From positions 3,906,001 through 3,970,000 of the forward strand of contig NC_013037.1 of NCBI RefSeq assembly GCF_000023125.1: a stretch of DNA of 64,000 nucleotides, written 5' to 3'. The position numbers were made by a program, and so were the translations under genes. The notes beneath the pieces are model-generated. The model ran no database searches, was not told the DNA's origin, and saw nothing but the letters and a program-made list of their open reading frames with translations. The stretch is from Dyadobacter fermentans DSM 18053. GTDB taxonomy: Bacteria > Bacteroidota > Bacteroidia > Cytophagales > Spirosomataceae. Below are positions 45,362-53,593 of the stretch, piece after piece (within the stretch, counting starts at the first letter, position 1; every line of letters starts with the position of its first letter).

Positions 45362-45559
45362 CTATGAGTCGTTGGAAGATGGCCCACCATTGGGCCGGTT
45401 GTCATTCATGAGGCGGTTAAAGTAGATTTCAAGGGCATCAGCATACATTTTCCGCTTCTCGTCATCGTTAATTCCCGCCAGTAATTCCGTCAGTTCATCC
45501 TCGGATATCTTATTGCTGATTAGCTTGTTAATCAAATTTTCCGCCCGGGAGAATGACAT
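45362..45559 (-). CDS. Small helical protein resembling a FecR N-terminus
   Basis: A 65-residue protein of coding character, highly charged and helical (SEDELTELLAGINDDEKRKM, then YADALEIYFNRLMN), ending in a polar Asn/Pro/Ser tail. In layout it resembles the N-terminal sigma-binding segment of Cytophagales FecR anti-sigma factors, but no membrane helix or FecR domain follows. It lies 261 bp upstream of susC on the same strand. It could be a remnant of a lost fecR, a stand-alone sigma-binding peptide, or an unrelated small protein. The assignment is tentative. Confidence 0.45.
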   Translation of the reverse strand: MSFSRAENLINKLISNKISEDELTELLAGINDDEKRKMYADALEIYFNRLMNDNRPNGGPSSNDS

Positions 45560-45765
45560 GATGCTAGTTAGTTTTGGTATGTGAACAGGATACGCCGCGT
45601 GCGCGATAACAGGCTACTCATTTTCGCAGCTTTTTTGCAATTTTTTAATCCTTTTTTCCAAAGCACGCATTGCCGGACGCAAAACAGAGGAAACCGGTAA
45701 AAAACGCAAACCGCCCGGAAAGCCTATTTCTGGCCACGGATGGTTACCATTCTGCACGATCTCCT

Positions 45766-45773
45766 ATTTTTGC
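45766..45773 (+). promoter_or_regulatory. Possible -7 element before the Omp85-type gene
   Basis: TATTTTTG fits TAnnTTTG and ends 66 bp before the ATG at 45840. The upstream -33 position shows GGTTAC rather than TTTG, so support is moderate. Confidence 0.4.
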
Positions 45774-45839
45774 TAAAATTTTATCAATTTAACAGGAAGT
45801 ATCGTTTCTATACCGAAATCGAAACCGGGACCGTGAAGA

Positions 45840-47264
45840 ATGAACCCTAAGAAGTGCTGTCAGGAAATTTACTTTCTGCTATTAATCCTTTTGATCTCCC
45901 ATTTTGCCGCAGGCCAGACCGCCGCTACCGATAGCACCGGGCAGGTCATCGTGGGGGACATTACCGTGGAAGGGAACCACCGCACGCGCACGGGTATCAT
46001 CATGCGTGAGATGGACATCCGCAAAGGCGATACGCTGACCGCCGGGTTACTGAAAGAAAAGCTGGAAATCGACCGGAGAAAGGTTGTGAACACCAATTTA
46101 TTCGTCACCGTTGATCTCCTGACAAAATCTAGCCCCGATTCGCTCCGAACCGATATCCGCATTGTGGTGAAGGAACGCTGGTATTTCATTATCCTGCCCG
46201 TTTTCCAGCTCGCCGACCGCAATTTCAATGAATGGTGGTACGAACGCAAACGCGACCTTTCGCGCACCACTTACGGCGTTTATCTCAGCTATGGGAACGT
46301 CACTGGCCGGGCCGATAAGCTTCGGTTTCTTGCGGAATTCGGTTTCATCCCCAAGTTCGAGGTGGCCTATACATTGCCTTACATCGACAAGGCCCAGAAA
46401 ACCGGCATTACCGTAGGGACATCCTATTCCATCAACAAAAACACCGCTTTCAGGACCTGGCGCGATAAATTGCAATACCTCAGCAGCGAAGAAATCAACC
46501 GGGAACGCTTTTATACATACGTGAGCCTGACGAGGCGTAACAAATATTACACGTTTCATTCGGTCGATCTGCGGTGGAGTTATCTCACGATTTCGGACAC
46601 GATAGCGGCGCTTAACCCCAATTATCTGCTGAATGGGGATAAACGGCAACGCTATTTCCAGCTTACCTACACTTACAGCTACGACAAGCGCGACAATGTG
46701 CAATACGCATTGCAAGGCCAAACCGCGGGCGTGCAGATCTCAAAAACCGGGCTATTGCCATCGGACGACGTGAATACGCTGTATGTATACGGATCGTACC
46801 GCAAATTCGTCCCGCTCGGCAAAAAATTCTATTTCAATACCAACGTCCGCGGACGGCTTTCTTTTCCAAAGCGCCAGCCTTACACGCAAACGGTAGGCCT
46901 GGGTTACCGCAACGACCTTGTGCGGGGATACGAGCTTTATGTCGTCGACGGCCAGGATTATGCTTTGGTTAAAAATGAACTGAAATACAAGCTGTTTTCA
47001 ATTCAAAAACACTTGTCGTTCATTCCCGTGCGGCAGTTCAACACCATCCCGCTCGCGGCTTATATTAACACGTTTGCGGATGCCGGTTATGTCAAAAACA
47101 GCTACCCGGAGTTCAGCAACACCCGGCTGGGCAACTCGATGCTGTACGGCGCCGGCGCAGGGCTGGATGTGGTGACGTTCTACAACATCGTCGCGCGGTT
47201 TAATGTCACGCTCAACGGCCTGGGCGAGCGGCGGTTCTTTTTCAATCTCGCGCGGGAATTCTGA
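45840..47264 (+). CDS. Omp85/BamA-superfamily outer membrane protein with one POTRA domain
   Basis: A 474-residue protein with a signal peptide (about residues 10-26). A single POTRA-like domain follows (about 36-115; VGDITVEGNHRTRTGIIMRE, then DIRIVVKERWYFIILPVF). A barrel domain runs to the C-terminal Phe of FNLAREF, which is the usual final residue of outer-membrane barrels. With one POTRA it is much smaller than BamA (five) or TamA (three) and resembles compact bacterial surface-antigen proteins of unknown cargo. It stands alone and has its own putative promoter. Confidence 0.8.
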   Translation: MNPKKCCQEIYFLLLILLISHFAAGQTAATDSTGQVIVGDITVEGNHRTRTGIIMREMDIRKGDTLTAGLLKEKLEIDRRKVVNTNLFVTVDLLTKSSPDSLRTDIRIVVKERWYFIILPVFQLADRNFNEWWYERKRDLSRTTYGVYLSYGNVTGRADKLRFLAEFGFIPKFEVAYTLPYIDKAQKTGITVGTSYSINKNTAFRTWRDKLQYLSSEEINRERFYTYVSLTRRNKYYTFHSVDLRWSYLTISDTIAALNPNYLLNGDKRQRYFQLTYTYSYDKRDNVQYALQGQTAGVQISKTGLLPSDDVNTLYVYGSYRKFVPLGKKFYFNTNVRGRLSFPKRQPYTQTVGLGYRNDLVRGYELYVVDGQDYALVKNELKYKLFSIQKHLSFIPVRQFNTIPLAAYINTFADAGYVKNSYPEFSNTRLGNSMLYGAGAGLDVVTFYNIVARFNVTLNGLGERRFFFNLAREF

Positions 47265-47380
47265 GGTCATTTCCGGAAGTGGGAAATATGTATAAATTGC
47301 AATTCAACCCACCGAATTAGTTACAAGGCACGATAATTTCTCAACTTTATTTAAACCGGATGGATACAACATCTACGCTT

Positions 47381-47977
47381 ATGAAAACGCTGAAAAACGG
47401 GGCCGCAATCCTATTTCTGGCATGGTTAGCCACGGCTTGCGACACGAAAACGAATGAAAAAACAGAGGCAGCGACGGATTCGGTCGTCCTGCACGAGCCC
47501 ACGCCTGCCGATCTGAACAGCGACCAGTCAACATTGTTGAAAACAATCCTCGGCCCGGCCGAACAAAGCTCCGCCGGGGCAGTTTTGCGCGGCATTGCAT
47601 TCGGCGACCCTATCGCGAAAGTGAAAGCGACCGAAACCTTCGAAATGTTCGAGGAAACGGCCGACCACCTGGGCTACACTTCGGAAACCGCACAGTTGGA
47701 AACCATTGACGTGCAGTATTTCCTGACCTCCGAGAAAAAGGTAAACAAGATCACGATCGACGTGTACCTCAACAGTCCCGAGGCTACAAAACAGCTCTGG
47801 AATGCCAGCAAGCGGTATTTTAGTGAAGCCTATGCTTCGCCCAAGGAGGAATCCAAAAAGGTCAGCTGGAACACCAAGTCGGTGCGGGTAAACATGGAGG
47901 ACGTATCCGAAGGCAAAGATTATGGCTTGAAATTTCAATTCTTCCCGGCCGATAAAAACGTACTGGCCGCCAAATAA
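47381..47977 (+). CDS. Lipoprotein of unknown function
   Basis: A 198-residue protein. I chose ATG 47381 over 47360 because it starts MKTLKNG and leads into a lipoprotein signal with lipobox ATAC (about Cys19). A polar linker (DTKTNEKTEAATDS) follows, then a soluble domain with the segment GIAFGDPIAKVKATE and alternating strands and helices. I do not recognise the family. It is 5 bp upstream of a cyclophilin gene, and with the following SDR gene forms a tight three-gene unit, so a role in the envelope is likely. Confidence 0.6.
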   Translation: MKTLKNGAAILFLAWLATACDTKTNEKTEAATDSVVLHEPTPADLNSDQSTLLKTILGPAEQSSAGAVLRGIAFGDPIAKVKATETFEMFEETADHLGYTSETAQLETIDVQYFLTSEKKVNKITIDVYLNSPEATKQLWNASKRYFSEAYASPKEESKKVSWNTKSVRVNMEDVSEGKDYGLKFQFFPADKNVLAAK

Positions 47978-47982
47978 CACCT

Positions 47983-48690
47983 ATGAAAACAAAGAGACCG
48001 ATTATCCTGGCCGCATTGTGCCTGATTGCCCTTCAAGTTTGTGCCCAGAAACCGTCTAAAAAAGACGAGGTGGTCACCATCGCAACAGACAAAGGCACGA
48101 TGCGCTTCATTCTTTTCGACGAAACGCCGAAGCATAAAGCCAACTTCATCAAGCTCGCCAAGGACAAATTTTACAATGGATTGCTGTTTCACCGGATTAT
48201 CGACGACTTCATGATCCAGGGTGGCGATCCTAATTCCCGCAATGCGAAACCCGACGAAATGCTCGGCCGCGGCGACAATGGCTACAAAATCCCTGCGGAA
48301 ATCAACGGAAAACTTTTCCACCAGAAAGGCGCATTGGCCGCCGCACGCGACAACAACCCCGCCAAAGAGTCGAGCGGATGCCAGTTCTACATTGTGGAAG
48401 GCCGCAAATGGAGCAAGGGTGATTTGGAAAAACAATCGGCACGCGCAGCCCGCAAGCTCACCGACAGCCAGAAGAAAGTGTATGAGACCGTCGGCGGCAC
48501 CCCGCACCTCGACGGCGCGTATACCGTGTTCGGGCAACTGATAGACGGCATGGACGTGGTCGATAAAATCGCCTCGGCGGACAAGGACGGACGCGACCGG
48601 CCGGAGAAGGACATTGCGATGAAAGTGTCTGTCAAAAAGATGAAAAAGAAGAAGATCGCCCGCAAATACGGCTGGAAATACGAAGCTTAA
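47983..48690 (+). CDS. Secreted cyclophilin-type peptidyl-prolyl isomerase
   Basis: A 235-residue protein with a signal peptide ending in QVCAQ. A cyclophilin domain contains FHRIIDDFMIQGGDP and GCQFYIVEGR, which hold the catalytic Arg and substrate-binding residues. It catalyses cis-trans isomerisation of proline bonds in exported proteins. An insertion of about 40 residues between GCQFYIV and the C-terminal strand (with KKVYETVGGTPHLDGAYTVFGQLIDGMDVVD) is common in Bacteroidota versions. The Lys-rich C-terminus (KMKKKKIARKYGWKYEA) is unusual. It is 5 bp after the lipoprotein gene and 2 bp before the SDR gene. Confidence 0.92.
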   Translation: MKTKRPIILAALCLIALQVCAQKPSKKDEVVTIATDKGTMRFILFDETPKHKANFIKLAKDKFYNGLLFHRIIDDFMIQGGDPNSRNAKPDEMLGRGDNGYKIPAEINGKLFHQKGALAAARDNNPAKESSGCQFYIVEGRKWSKGDLEKQSARAARKLTDSQKKVYETVGGTPHLDGAYTVFGQLIDGMDVVDKIASADKDGRDRPEKDIAMKVSVKKMKKKKIARKYGWKYEA

Positions 48691-48692
48691 CA

Positions 48693-49595
48693 TTGGAAAA
48701 GAAGAAAATCCTGATCACCGGCTCCAACGGGCTGCTCGGCCAGAAACTCGTAGCACTGCTGGTTTCAAAAGCGCATATCGAAACGATCGCGACGGCGCGC
48801 GGCGAAAACCGCCTGCCGTTTCAAACGGGCTACCGTTACGTTGAAATGGATATTACCGACCCCGAATCCGTTGATCGCGTGCTTGACGTGGAACGCCCGC
48901 ATGTGCTCATCCACACGGCCGCGATGACGAACGTCGATCAATGTGAAATTGAGAAAGATGCGTGCTGGAAATTGAACGTAACGGCCACCGAAACGCTGGT
49001 TGCCGCCTGTGCGAAGTACAAAATCTTCCTGGAACATGTTTCTACGGATTTCGTATTCGACGGTACTTCGGGGCCTTACCGTGAGCAGGATGTGCCGAAT
49101 CCGGTGAGTTTTTATGGTTGGAGCAAATATGCGGCGGAAAAGGCCGTGATGTCGTCGGACATCGAATGGGCCATCGCGCGCACAGTGCTCGTGTACGGCA
49201 TCGCGCACGATATGAGCCGGAGCAATATCATTCTTTGGGTTAAAAAATCGTTGGAGGAAGGCAAGGCCATCAAGGTCGTAACCGATCAGTTCCGCACGCC
49301 TACTTTGGCCGAGGACCTTGCACTAGGCTGCTTCCTCATCGCTGATCAGGAAGCCAAAGGCATTTATCACATTTCCGGAAAGGATTTTCTGACACCCTAC
49401 GAAATGGCCCTCGCCACCGCAGAATACTTCGGCCTCGACGCCTCGCTCATTTCACCTACCGACGCATCTGCATTTACCCAACCAGCCCGCCGCCCGCCGC
49501 GAACCGGTTTTAAACTGACCAAAGCAAGCAATGTGCTGGGCTACGAGCCGCATTCATTTCGGGAAGGGATTGCGATTCTGGCGGGGCAGATTTAG
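48693..49595 (+). CDS. RmlD-like NAD(P)-dependent sugar-nucleotide reductase/SDR protein
   Basis: A 300-residue extended short-chain dehydrogenase. It has the Rossmann motif ITGSNGLLGQK (about residues 7-17) and the catalytic YxxxK as YGWSKYAAEK, with STDF just before. It resembles dTDP-4-dehydrorhamnose reductase, yet no other rhamnose genes are near, so the substrate is open. The start is TTG at 48693, 2 bp after the stop of the cyclophilin gene. The reading MEKKKILITG is normal for the family and no ATG lies upstream in frame. Its stop lies 7 bp from the convergent Uma2 gene. Confidence 0.85.
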   Translation: MEKKKILITGSNGLLGQKLVALLVSKAHIETIATARGENRLPFQTGYRYVEMDITDPESVDRVLDVERPHVLIHTAAMTNVDQCEIEKDACWKLNVTATETLVAACAKYKIFLEHVSTDFVFDGTSGPYREQDVPNPVSFYGWSKYAAEKAVMSSDIEWAIARTVLVYGIAHDMSRSNIILWVKKSLEEGKAIKVVTDQFRTPTLAEDLALGCFLIADQEAKGIYHISGKDFLTPYEMALATAEYFGLDASLISPTDASAFTQPARRPPRTGFKLTKASNVLGYEPHSFREGIAILAGQI

Positions 49596-49602
49596 TCCTG
49601 TA

Positions 49603-50184
49603 TTAGCGGGTTATTTTCGCAAGATCTAAGTTAAACCCTGGAAAAACAGGCTCCCCCGACAGCTGGATATCAAGGCTCGAATGCTCAGTGATAGACTTAC
49701 CCGGTTCATAAACATATGCTTTCTGCGCATACTTGTCGATCAACCAGGCAAGGCGACAGCCATTAGCCATGTATTCCTGCATTTTGTCCTGCAAGTAAAA
49801 TATGCTATCAGTTTTCGAGCGCACTTCAACCACAAAATCTGGGCAGACAGGTGCGAATCGCTCCTGATCGGACTCTGGTATTGAATCCCAGCTTTGGCTG
49901 TTAACCCAGGCAACGTCGGGCGAGCGGACAGCGCCATTGGGAAGCGTGAAGCCAGCCGATGAGCCAAACACCATACCTGGATTACCGTGCTGATCCAGCC
50001 ATAAACCGAGCGCGATAAGAATTTTGGAACTAAGATTGTCAGATAAACTTCCCGCAGGTGACATAAAAATTATATTGCCTTCGCTGTCACGCTCCAAGTT
50101 GAGCGTATCGTTCATCTGGCAAAAACGAAAGAATTCGTCCTCGCTCATGATATCTCCAACAATGAATGTAACAGGCGTGTCCAT
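49603..50184 (-). CDS. Uma2/DUF820 family protein (PD-(D/E)XK nuclease fold)
   Basis: A 193-residue protein of the Uma2 family. The nuclease-like core shows SPDVAWVNSQSW (metal-binding Asp) and CPDFVVEVRSKTDS (the E-x-R/K part of the PD-(D/E)XK motif). The C-terminal CRLAWLIDKYAQKAYVYEPG is also typical. The family is widespread in cyanobacteria and some Bacteroidota; its function is not known, and mobile-element links have been suggested. It is transcribed alone and converges on the SDR gene. Confidence 0.85.
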   Translation of the reverse strand: MDTPVTFIVGDIMSEDEFFRFCQMNDTLNLERDSEGNIIFMSPAGSLSDNLSSKILIALGLWLDQHGNPGMVFGSSAGFTLPNGAVRSPDVAWVNSQSWDSIPESDQERFAPVCPDFVVEVRSKTDSIFYLQDKMQEYMANGCRLAWLIDKYAQKAYVYEPGKSITEHSSLDIQLSGEPVFPGFNLDLAKITR

Positions 50185-50328
50185 AACTTAACGATGTCCT
50201 AAGGAAGTCTTTCGATAATACATTAAAGATAGCAAATTTAGCCTCAACTACACAGGAGTGCAGGAGGACGAATACCCAAACACCTCAAACTGTTGAACCA
50301 ACGGTCAGCGCCTCCGCATTAACCGCAA

Positions 50329-51978
50329 TTAACTGTACAACAACTCATAATACTCCCGCGCCATGCGATCCGAGTTGAATGGCTCGCTTACTTCGTTCAT
50401 ACTATTTAAAATCATTTGCTGCCATTTCTGCGGGGCGTTGTAGTAGGTCGGGATTACGCTGCGTTCGAGCGTTTCCATGAGATTGTCGCAGTCCTGCTTG
50501 TTGATATCGTCCCCTTTCGCCACCGGTAGCAGGAATGCATTGTGCTCGTCCTTCGCGAATTCACAGATCCAGCCGTCGAATGTCGAAAAGTTCAGCGCGG
50601 CGTTCATGGCGGCCGTCATACCGCTGGTGCCGGAAGCCTCGCGGGTCACGACCGGCGTGTTCAGCCAGATATCCGCCCCGTCTTTCAGCAATTTCGAAAG
50701 CGCCAGTTCGTAGCCCGTCAGCACGGCCATGTTCGGGAACAGGTGACTCATGTAGAACAGATGGTTGAACGTCCCAACCGCGCCCTCGTCTTTCGGATAA
50801 GGCTTTCCGGCCCAGATCACCTGCACCGGCTGATCGGTATTGGCCATCATCCGCTTGAAACGTTCGACGTCCCAAACGAGCATGTCCGGACGTTTGTAAG
50901 CCGCAAACCGGCGCGCCCACACGATCGTCAGCACATCGGGATCAAACAGTTTTCCGCTCTGGTCGGCAACGGTTTTGAAGAGCACTTTCTTCAATTCCTT
51001 TTTCCGCGCCACAATCGCCTCCACATCGTTAGCGATCCGCGCCTTTTCCAGAATGGGATCTACCCAGTAGGCCTTGTTCTGGGCATTGGTAATGTGGCCG
51101 ATCGGCGCTATTTTGGGATGTGCCTTCCACATCTTGCGGGACACTTCGCCGTGCAATTTCGATACGCCATTGGCCTTGCGGCTCAGACTCAACGCCGCCA
51201 GCGAGTGGTTAAAAACGCCGTCGCGAATGCCGCTGATCTTCCGCACCGTCTCCAGGTCGACGCCCGAAAAGAAGCCCAGTTTGTCAAGGAAATGAATGTC
51301 GTGCTTTTCATTACCGGCCTCTTCGGGCGTGTGGGTCGTGAAAACGACCCGCTTCTGTACCTCGGCAGCGCTTTTGTATTTTTTGTACAAATGATAAACG
51401 GCCGATACCGCATGCGCTTCGTTCAGATGGTAGACTTCCGGCTCGTATTGCAATGCTTCGAGCAAACGCGCTCCGCCGATGCCCAGCACCATGCATTGCG
51501 CCACTTTGTACTTCACGTCGGCGTCATACAATGAATAGCTGATCGCCCGGGTCGATTCGTCATTGCCGTCGGTATCGGTGGTGAGCAGGAACATCGGCGC
51601 CGATCCGAAGGTTTCGGGATCGAGGTAATAGGCTGCTACCCATACGTTTTTGCCCATCATGGGAATCTGAAACCGGATGCGTGTATCGACCAGGAACGAG
51701 TACATTTTCTCGCGGAACTCGGGCTGCATGCTGCCGTCCTTTTTACGTCCTTGGTCGTAATAGCCATATTTCCAGAGCATTCCAATCCCGATCAGGTTCT
51801 GATTGAGCGCGTACACGCTGCGCATGTGCGAACCTGCGAGGAAGCCGAGGCCGCCGGAGTAGATCTTCAATGCCTGATCTACGGCGAACTCCATGGAAAA
51901 ATAGGCAACTGATTTTTGCAATTTCTTGTCCGCGGTGAAAGGATGCTGGTAAGGGAGTGTGAAAGTTTGTTGTGACAT
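50329..51978 (-). CDS. glgP: Alpha-glucan family phosphorylase with atypical PLP site
   Basis: A 549-residue protein of the short alpha-glucan phosphorylase family (GT35-related), which releases glucose 1-phosphate from glycogen or maltodextrins. The start at ATG 51978 gives MSQQTFTLPYQ; the frame runs to 52017 but overlaps the upstream gene. Family motifs include VAYFSMEFAVDQALKIYSGG and ARRFAAYKRPDMLV. The PLP-lysine region reads EASGTSGMTAAMNAAL, with Thr455 where glycogen phosphorylases have the Schiff-base lysine (GNMKFMLNGAL). That may change or abolish activity. It lies 28 bp after the repeat-protein gene, so they are likely co-transcribed. Confidence 0.85.
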   Translation of the reverse strand: MSQQTFTLPYQHPFTADKKLQKSVAYFSMEFAVDQALKIYSGGLGFLAGSHMRSVYALNQNLIGIGMLWKYGYYDQGRKKDGSMQPEFREKMYSFLVDTRIRFQIPMMGKNVWVAAYYLDPETFGSAPMFLLTTDTDGNDESTRAISYSLYDADVKYKVAQCMVLGIGGARLLEALQYEPEVYHLNEAHAVSAVYHLYKKYKSAAEVQKRVVFTTHTPEEAGNEKHDIHFLDKLGFFSGVDLETVRKISGIRDGVFNHSLAALSLSRKANGVSKLHGEVSRKMWKAHPKIAPIGHITNAQNKAYWVDPILEKARIANDVEAIVARKKELKKVLFKTVADQSGKLFDPDVLTIVWARRFAAYKRPDMLVWDVERFKRMMANTDQPVQVIWAGKPYPKDEGAVGTFNHLFYMSHLFPNMAVLTGYELALSKLLKDGADIWLNTPVVTREASGTSGMTAAMNAALNFSTFDGWICEFAKDEHNAFLLPVAKGDDINKQDCDNLMETLERSVIPTYYNAPQKWQQMILNSMNEVSEPFNSDRMAREYYELLYS

Positions 51979-52006
51979 TAGAACCAATTTTGATAAAACA
52001 AAGTCA

Positions 52007-52759
52007 TTATCTGCCAAAAAGACGTGCCCAGAAACCTTTCGCCTTTGTCTTCGTTTCCACCACCTTTTCGGAAGCTTCTTCTTTCAACTCGGCGATTTCT
52101 TCCTGTGCTTTCGCTTTCAGCTCCGCAGCGCGGGCCTGCGCTTCGGCCAATTTCCCGGCAGCTACCTCTTTGGCATCTTCCAGTGCTTCGGCTGCATCTT
52201 CCCTGATATCTTCAAACTTATTAGTCGCGGCCTCCTTAATGTCCTCGAATTTCTCCGCTGCGGCTTCTTTAATATCCTCAAACTTCTCGCTAGCCGCCTC
52301 TTTGAGATCGGCAAGCTTAGCCGCAAAACCGGATTGCGCTTCTTCGGTTTTCTCCACCACTTCCTCTTTCACGGCGTCTGCCTTCGCTACCGCCTCTTCT
52401 TTTACCTCCGCCACGGTTTCACCGGCCGCATCCGCTTTTTCCACGATCAGCTCTTCCACTTCCGCGGTTTTGGTCTCGGCCTGTGCTTTCAGGTCGTCGA
52501 GGGTCTCGTACACTTCGGTTTTAATGCCGTCGGCAGTGTCCGCTGCCTCTTCCACCTTGTCCCCGGCCTTCGCTTCGAGCTCGGCGGCTTCTTCGGTCAC
52601 CACTTCCTTCGCCTCATCCCTGATCCCCAAAATCTCTTCCACAATTTCGTCCTTAGCTTCTGCCGCCGTGGACACGGGTGTATTGGTTTTAAGTTCTTCC
52701 ACTTTATTTTCCAGCGATTCTTTCGCGTCTTCTGGTGTAGGTTCGGTGTTCTCGGCCAT
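52007..52759 (-). CDS. Ala/Glu-rich amphipathic helical repeat protein (LEA/apolipoprotein-like)
   Basis: A 250-residue protein with no signal peptide, made almost wholly of Ala, Glu, Lys, Asp and Val. Residues 154-230 are seven tandem 11-residue repeats, the clearest being EAASEKFEDIK, EAAAEKFEDIK and EAATNKFEDIR. The 11-mer period is that of group 3 LEA proteins and exchangeable apolipoproteins, which form surface-lying helices. The C-terminus (KAKGFWARLFGR) is basic and aromatic, fit for membrane contact. It precedes the glucan phosphorylase gene by 28 bp. A stress, desiccation or membrane-associated role is possible. Two overlapping plus-strand frames are Ser/Phe-rich shadows. Confidence 0.75.
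   Translation of the reverse strand: MAENTEPTPEDAKESLENKVEELKTNTPVSTAAEAKDEIVEEILGIRDEAKEVVTEEAAELEAKAGDKVEEAADTADGIKTEVYETLDDLKAQAETKTAEVEELIVEKADAAGETVAEVKEEAVAKADAVKEEVVEKTEEAQSGFAAKLADLKEAASEKFEDIKEAAAEKFEDIKEAATNKFEDIREDAAEALEDAKEVAAGKLAEAQARAAELKAKAQEEIAELKEEASEKVVETKTKAKGFWARLFGR
52070..52300 (-). repeat. Seven tandem 33-bp units encoding 11-residue repeats
   Basis: The DNA segment for residues 154-230 consists of seven units of 33 bp. The first three units (nearest 52300) are closely alike at the DNA level, with the plus-strand motif TTTAATATCCTCAAA and near copies repeated, so they could slip. The later units have diverged. Confidence 0.65.
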
Positions 52760-52855
52760 GGGAACTGTGGTTTTAGGGTGGGAAAAAGTTGATACGATGA
52801 ATGCGTAAGCTACAAATGTCTGGCCAAGGTTCCAAGCAATGCGCGAAGCTTTCTG

Positions 52856-53425
52856 TTAGGTTAATCTTCTAACCATCAAATTTTTAACCAATTCATAAAG
52901 CGGCTCCGGCTGCAACGTGCGCCAGTTGTTCAGGTGTAGCGTGCCGCCGAAATTGATGTAATAGTCTAGCCGGTATTTTTTCCATTGTTCCTCTACATGT
53001 TCCCGGAAATTGATGGCCACGATCCAGCCATCTTCCACGTCGTCGAACCACTCCGAATAGTAGTCGTCCTCGTTGCCGCCGTGGAAGTCGAGCACATTTT
53101 CTCCCAACAGAACAAACTGGTTAATCCCCTCATTCACAATCGGATCGATGACTTGCCTTTTGAGGAACATAATGTCGTTGTGTAGGGCGTCGTTCCACTC
53201 GCCGAACATTTCGATGATCACGAAGCGCTTCTTATAATCGGCGTACAAAATCTTCACATACAGCGTCTCCGAGCCGATATGGTCCCAAAGCGGGTGGATG
53301 TAATAGCCGTAAATCGTATTCTCGTAATATTCAAGGTTGTAGGTGCGGCCATAAAACGGCGACCGCTCGTCGTCGCTGGCAATGTAATGTTTCTCCCAAT
53401 TGTAATATGGCTCTATTTCCTGCAT
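52856..53425 (-). CDS. Conserved-looking hypothetical protein
   Basis: A 189-residue cytosolic-type protein. I chose ATG 53425 (MQEIEPYYNWEKHYIAS) over the upstream ATG 53497, because the extra 24 residues are hydrophobic and lie within the promoter-like region. It is acidic and rich in Trp, Tyr and His (PYYNWEKHYIASDDERSPF, then HGGNEDDYYSEWFDD), without a signal peptide or known motif. I do not recognise a family. It is divergent from the ECF sigma factor gene, and no partner can be inferred. Confidence 0.6.
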   Translation of the reverse strand: MQEIEPYYNWEKHYIASDDERSPFYGRTYNLEYYENTIYGYYIHPLWDHIGSETLYVKILYADYKKRFVIIEMFGEWNDALHNDIMFLKRQVIDPIVNEGINQFVLLGENVLDFHGGNEDDYYSEWFDDVEDGWIVAINFREHVEEQWKKYRLDYYINFGGTLHLNNWRTLQPEPLYELVKNLMVRRLT

Positions 53426-53535
53426 GACAAAGGTTTGGATTGGCTTGAAATCAATATAAAGGAAAACAGAAAAGGCGTAAACGATGTTACCAACCATTTA
53501 AGGCATTAAAATTATTGTTCCTGAATAATTCATTA

Positions 53536-53568
53536 TTTGGACTTAATATAAATAGTGTTGTAGCTTTG
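53536..53568 (+). promoter_or_regulatory. Bacteroidota-type promoter of the sigma factor gene
   Basis: TTTG (53536-53539) and TAGCTTTG (53561-53568) are separated by 21 bp, matching the -33/-7 promoter of Bacteroidota (TTTG, 19-21 bp, TAnnTTTG). Transcription would start about 53575, giving a leader of about 20 nt before the TTG start. This is the best-supported promoter in the window. Confidence 0.6.
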
Positions 53569-53593
53569 CGACCAACATCGCATTGGCACCGCA

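Noticed and set aside
51959..52808. Two overlapping plus-strand frames opposite the 11-mer repeat protein
   Set aside because: They encode Ser- or Phe/Arg-rich low-complexity products. The minus frame gives regular 11-residue amphipathic repeats and sits in an operon-like position before glgP.
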